NCBI GenBank assembly: GCA_963693085.1
Contig: OY856413.1
Location: forward strand, 107,811,501-107,875,500
DNA: 64,000 nucleotides
DNA from: Alisma plantago-aquatica
Taxonomy: Eukaryota > Streptophyta > Magnoliopsida > Alismatales > Alismataceae
Direction: 5' to 3'
Shown here: positions 59,807-64,000 of the stretch, in pieces
Layout: every line of letters begins with the position of its first letter
How positions within the stretch are numbered: the first letter of the stretch is position 1
Translations under genes and position numbers: made by a program
Notes under the pieces: generated by a model
What the model was told of the DNA's origin: nothing
Seen by the model: only the letters and a program-made list of their open reading frames with translations
Databases searched by the model: none

Positions 59807-62800
59807 TGTTATGGAGTGGACTCTTGGGATTTAGGATACCGAGTTGGATAAGTGAACTCATATATATATTGGATATTGAAATGGCCTTTGAATTTATTTA
59901 CACATAGATGTGTTTAATGTGATGTTGATCTTATGATCTATACACCTAATATTGACTTATTAGGTACTTAATTGACTGATCAATCATTTGAGTTTGGCAC
60001 CAAATTTGAATAGGATGTACAGTTGAGTTATGAGTAAGCTATGGTCTATTTCATGCAGTTATGGTGTCCATAGAGAATGTTATAAGAGTTTGCTTTTAAG
60101 GACACATATATGCATGATTTTTTAGAGGACTTTGGTCGCTTTTTTATTTAGAACCTAGTTGTGGTCTGATGTTGTATCACGTGGCCTGGTAGTGGACTAC
60201 TACCATGGATTGTCCAATAGCTAGCATCGATCCAGTAGAATCCATGATGGATTTGACAGCTGCAACCTTACCTTTAACCTCCCACATGTTGAGACTTGAA
60301 TGTAGGATGGCGTGGTCCAACCTCTAAGCCACGATCATGGAATACGTGCATTGGGGAGGAAAATTGACCAAGCAATTAACATCGACAGGAACCTTTGCAT
60401 TAGGGCCTTGTGCTTAAAACAATAGAGAGTGAGAGACCATCCCCACTACTCTTTCTCTCCGTTGCATACCACAAGGGAAGTGAGGAGAAGACATGCTGAT
60501 GTTTGTAACCAAAATTAATGAGGAGGAAGCTTCCCTCTTTTGGTAGTTGGAGGAAACTAGTCGATGGATGTGTACACAAATGGATCATAGTTCCCATAGC
60601 AACACACATGAAGACCCATGGAATCCAAAGCATCTGATGAGGAGGAGTGTAATAGTGCCCTGAGCAGACCTCGCATCGGTGGCACACGCGTGTGGGGGTC
60701 AAGCTCTATTATCACGAGAATGCTAAGAAGAAGGATGGAAGAGCATGTTGCTTGCCAGAGGAGATACAGCGGAAGTGGTGGTGCTGCGTGTAGAAGCAAT
60801 CAGGGACCAAGCTCCAGCCTATCATGGTGGTGTTCTGGAGGTGTCGTGGGACTTCTAACCACCAGATAGGGGCAATAGATCCTTGAAGGACGAAGTCACA
60901 TGGGAGGACAAGTAGACATCGTTACCCCCTTCCCTCCGCCACACTCCCTGCCAGTGGTGGTGGCTTCTGCAGCTGCGAGGAGCAGTCATAGCGGAGGTGT
61001 CCTCGAGGGAGAATGTGTGAAGGTTGCTTGTGCTCTGAGTTTGGAGGACGAGGAGCTTGGACCAGCATGCGGCGAGCTTGTTAGGGCACCACACCAGAGC
61101 CACAGGCGGCCTTCCAAGCGGCTGCATGAGTCCACCTTGCAGTGCCAAAGGTGGAGGAAGGAGAAACTTGTGGCTAGGTGGACCTGTTCACTATTGTTTA
61201 TTCATCGGAGCAGGGCCCAACGGCGGCGCGCTCGCGAAACATGGTAGGCGCATCGCTGGATTGCGAGAAGAGAAAGAGAGAGATGCCTCACTCGGGCAAG
61301 CAGATCTTGAATCCACAGATCCAACCAGCCCGCCTACTCCAAGAAAAGAAAAGCTGGAGTTGTGCAACCCACATGTCCACATGGCGATGTCAGATTGGCC
61401 GAAAAAAGGTAAATATCTAGAAAACACTCAGATCTTGTATAAAACATAGAAAATAGACCGTTTATCAGAAAAATACAAACAAGGTATCAAAATTCTCAAA
61501 AAAAATTATTAGAACACAATAAAAGGATAATATGAGGATTTTGATGCACTAATATCATGTAAGATGATATATGCTCATTTGATGGATAATAAATATCAAA
61601 TAATGGCCTAAAATCATGATAAAATGTAACTAAGTCTATAATCATGTTTATAATGCATATGATGTCATATATTGTCATGTTGATTCACAAAATCTTATAA
61701 TTTGATTAATATGACTAATTAAGGCTAATAACACTAAAGATAATGCAATTAATGCATACATGCTCAATAAATGATGAAAAAATTACAGAACACTCTTATT
61801 TCAGTAACTGGAAGATAATATATAAATATGAGATCAGTTTTATACATAAATCAATGTTAAATGAAGACGACCCTTAATACATGTCATGAAATCCTAATTT
61901 AGGTTAATGATATAAACTAGGGTTACTATGTATACAAGAAAGAATATGGAACTCAATGTTCAGATAATGAATCATTAAAATATGGAAAATAATATCAGTA
62001 ATATAATCCCAAGAAGATAATAAAAGTAATCATGAGAATATCATAATGAGATATGCAAACCCTAATATGAACACGATTAGGGTTAAGATGAGATGTAAGA
62101 TGATAAGAACCTGATGATAATATATGATCTTGTCTTGATCAGGTTTAACAAAGTTATAGATGACATGAGGAATATGTGATTAGGATGTCTCTTTGGAAGG
62201 TACGCCATTACCACTTACTTGGCTTATTATAGAATAAGCTTGTGTTATATGTGTAGTAAAATACTTGGCATATGATATTGGATGAAATGATTGTTCTTGC
62301 ATGATATGTTACTTGATTTTTCATACTTATGGCTATGAACCCATGAAACATAATATATTTGTTCCATTATATCAAAAGCACTAATTCTCTTTGGTAGCAT
62401 AGTGCTGGAAAGTGATCATTCTCTTTGGTAGGATATCACATTGTACAATGATCAAAATATTTGGTAGGTTATCATAAGGCCTTACATCTCATACTCTTTG
62501 GTAGCTGAGATGATGCATTATTCACTCAGGTGGCAAATGCATGGATATATAATGGAAAATGTGCTTAAAATATGTGTTCTCTTTTGCTAATGAATATCAT
62601 TGGGCAAGTATACTCTTTTCTTATATTCTTTTATTACTACCGAGTATATTAGTTTTATCTTATTGCCAAGATATGATGAGTGGTATATAAAATACATGTA
62701 GGCATACTCAGTACAATATTCTTGAATATTGTGTTGACGTGTACCGCAAGTAATCTTTTGTTTAGGTTGTGGTTGTGCTTGAAGAACAGGATAGTTGAGA

Positions 62801-63132
62801 GTTGTGTGGCGAGTTGATGTACAGGTAGACCTGTTGTCTTAAGATCTTGTAGTTTAGTGGTAGTACATGTATATGTATAAGTTGTTGTTCAATATGTAAT
62901 ATCAAATGTTGTAACAATTCATGATGTAATTATATTATGAATGGTGAACATGTGTGTATTGTTTTATTATTGTTCATGTACATGTGCTACTGATTGTGTC
63001 CTTCTGACTCCCTTGATTTTCTTCTTCTTAGCCTGGTGTGGGGTGTTTAAATTGGGATTCTCACTGAGGTGAGGGTTTTCAATTTGGATATCACACATCA
63101 GATTAAGTTTTAGAAAATCTGGGGACGTCACA
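59807..63132 (+). repeat. Second, complete LTR copy (3,326 bp)
   Basis: It begins TGTTATGG and ends GACGTCACA. It is followed by the copia codons starting at 63136. The TATA box and the CAATATTC hairpin are conserved. Confidence 0.8.
62684..62693 (+). promoter_or_regulatory. TATA box of the second LTR copy
   Basis: TATATAAAAT is followed by the CAATATTCTTGAATATTG hairpin, matching 59507-59516. Confidence 0.55.
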
Positions 63133-64000
63133 GTCACGCCTTGAACCTAAGAGGTTTGGATACCTGATGACTCAGGAAGGCGGTGAGTTGATCATAGATG
63201 ATGATCCAACTACCTATCTAGAGGCTATGGAGGGACCAGATTATGAGGATTGGCTTGAGGCCATGAAATATGAGATGATATCCATGTACTCCAACAAAGT
63301 ATGGACTTTGGTGGAACCACCTGAAGGGGTAAAACCCATAAGGTGCAAGTGGGTCTTCAAGAAGAAGACTGACATGGATGGAAATGTGCAAACTTATAAT
63401 GGCAGATTGGTTGCAAAGGGTTTTCGACAAGTTCAAGGTGTTGACTATGATGAAACCTTTTCTCCAGTTGCCATGATTAAGTCCATCAGGATCATGTATG
63501 CTATTGCGGCTTACTATGACTATGAGATTTGGCAAATGGATGTTAAAATCGCATTCCTTAATGAGAATATAAATGAGGATGTGTACATGACACAACCTGA
63601 ATGTTTTGTGGATCCAAAAAATGCCAATAAAGTTTGTAAGCTACAAAGGTCAATCTATGGATTGAAGCAAGCATCTCGTAGTTGGAATTTTTGATTTGAT
63701 GAGGAAGTCAAAGTGTTTGGATTTATTCAAAATGAAGATGAACCTTGTGTGTACAAGAAGGTTAGTGGGAGCACGACCACATTCCTCATATTGTATGTGG
63801 ATGACATACTATTGATGGGGAATGATGTCTCAACCGTAGAGAAGGTAAAGACATGGCTTGGGAATACTTTCTCAATGAAGGACTTAGGAGAAGCATCCTA
63901 CATTCTAGGAATTAAGATCAATAGAGATAGATCTAAAAGGCTTCTCGGACTAAGTCAAAGCACATACATTGACAAAGTGCTGAAGCAGTTCAACATGGAG
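63133..64000 (+). pseudogene. pol: Copia pol, part 2: reverse transcriptase, cut by window end
   Basis: The frame reads RLEPKRFGYLMTQEGGE, then EAMKYEMISMYSNKVWTLVE (about 63258-63317), CKWVFKKKTDMDGN, RLVAKGFRQVQGVDYDETF, QMDVKIAFLNENI and LQRSIYGLKQASRSW. These are classical copia RT blocks. A stop TGA at 63692-63694 interrupts SWNF-RFDEEV where an Arg codon is expected. The catalytic YVDD is intact at 63794-63805. The RNase H part lies beyond the window. It continues the polyprotein of 37888-39310 and 55105-55136. Confidence 0.92.

Larger units (their letters stand above)
55137..63132 (+). mobile_element. Chromovirus-like gypsy remnant with two adjacent LTRs
   Basis: It starts with about 45 bases that read FWLNYEDKISF-stop, like the end of a Ty3/gypsy (chromovirus) pol, followed by a purine-rich GGTGTGTAGGA and an LTR beginning TGTTATGG (55199). 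A second LTR begins at 59807, again preceded by GTAGGA, and ends GACGTCACA at 63132. The first LTR stops at TTCATGTA (59802) and lacks the last 152 bases present in the second. No interior domains remain. It interrupts the copia pol between integrase and RT. Clear 5-bp TSDs were not found, consistent with a left-truncated or rearranged insertion. Confidence 0.72.
34015..64000 (+). mobile_element. Ty1/copia retrotransposon, split by nested insertions, right end outside
   Basis: It comprises a 5' LTR (34015-36226), a tRNA-Met-type PBS (36228-36240), a gag relic (37560-37842), protease/GPY-zinc/integrase (37888-39310 plus 55105-55136), and RT (63133-64000, open to the window edge). It inserted into the end of the Athila env-position gene. 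Insertions at 39311-55099 and 55137-63132 interrupt the region between integrase and RT. The pol order protease-integrase-RT is diagnostic of copia. Stops and a mutated protease site show that it is inactive. Confidence 0.88.

Overview
The window looks like a gene-poor, heterochromatic stretch of a large flowering-plant genome. It holds plant-type CACTA (En/Spm) DNA transposons, an Athila-type Ty3/gypsy element, a Ty1/copia element and several very large LTRs. The elements are nested inside one another, and long AT-rich spacers separate some of them. I found no convincing host gene, rRNA, tRNA gene or CRISPR array. The species cannot be named from the sequence.

Layout. (1) 1-5653: right part of a decayed CACTA element on the + strand, with transposase-associated domains (DUF4218, DUF4216) followed by the second CACTA gene (Transposase_24 region plus a C48/Ulp1-like protease). 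(2) 5654-11340: AT-rich sequence with little recognisable content. (3) about 11400-34014: one degenerate Athila-type element carrying gag, protease, RT, RNase H, integrase, the GGGAGGCAACCC motif and an env-position gene. It was interrupted by a second CACTA element (16910-24299, TSD ATC) and by a 5.95-kb solo LTR (27033-32985, TSD ACTCC). (4) 34015 to beyond 64000: a Ty1/copia element with 5' LTR 34015-36226, tRNA-Met-type PBS, gag remnant, protease/integrase, and RT at 63133-64000. Its pol is split by three further insertions. A minus-strand solo LTR lies at 39311-55099 (TSD TGAAG) and is related to the 27033 LTR. Inside it sits a minus-strand element with two 3,335-bp LTRs (42495-53765, near-TSD GTCAA/CTCAA). 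Next comes a double-LTR remnant of a chromovirus-like gypsy element (55137-63132), which itself holds a 1,425-bp solo LTR (57881-59305, TSD TACAT).

Removing the insertions in silico rejoins interrupted sequence. The Athila env-position frame reads through the 27033-32985 junction. The copia pol frame reads through the 39311-55099 junction. Unit 1 of the double LTR becomes collinear with unit 2. This gives a relative order: Athila, then copia, then the giant solo LTR, then the 42495-53765 element, which is the youngest large insertion (its LTRs differ by about 2 percent where I compared them by eye).

The most unusual items are: (a) the 42495-53765 element, which has full LTRs and a tRNA-Asp-type PBS but only a 600-codon zinc-knuckle ORF and no pol, plus an internal array that repeats its own 3' LTR border; (b) the second CACTA element, with four 449-bp tandem units that each fold into a hairpin of about 190 bp ahead of its gene; (c) clustered short inverted repeats of GGTC...GACC type in several unrelated element families here.
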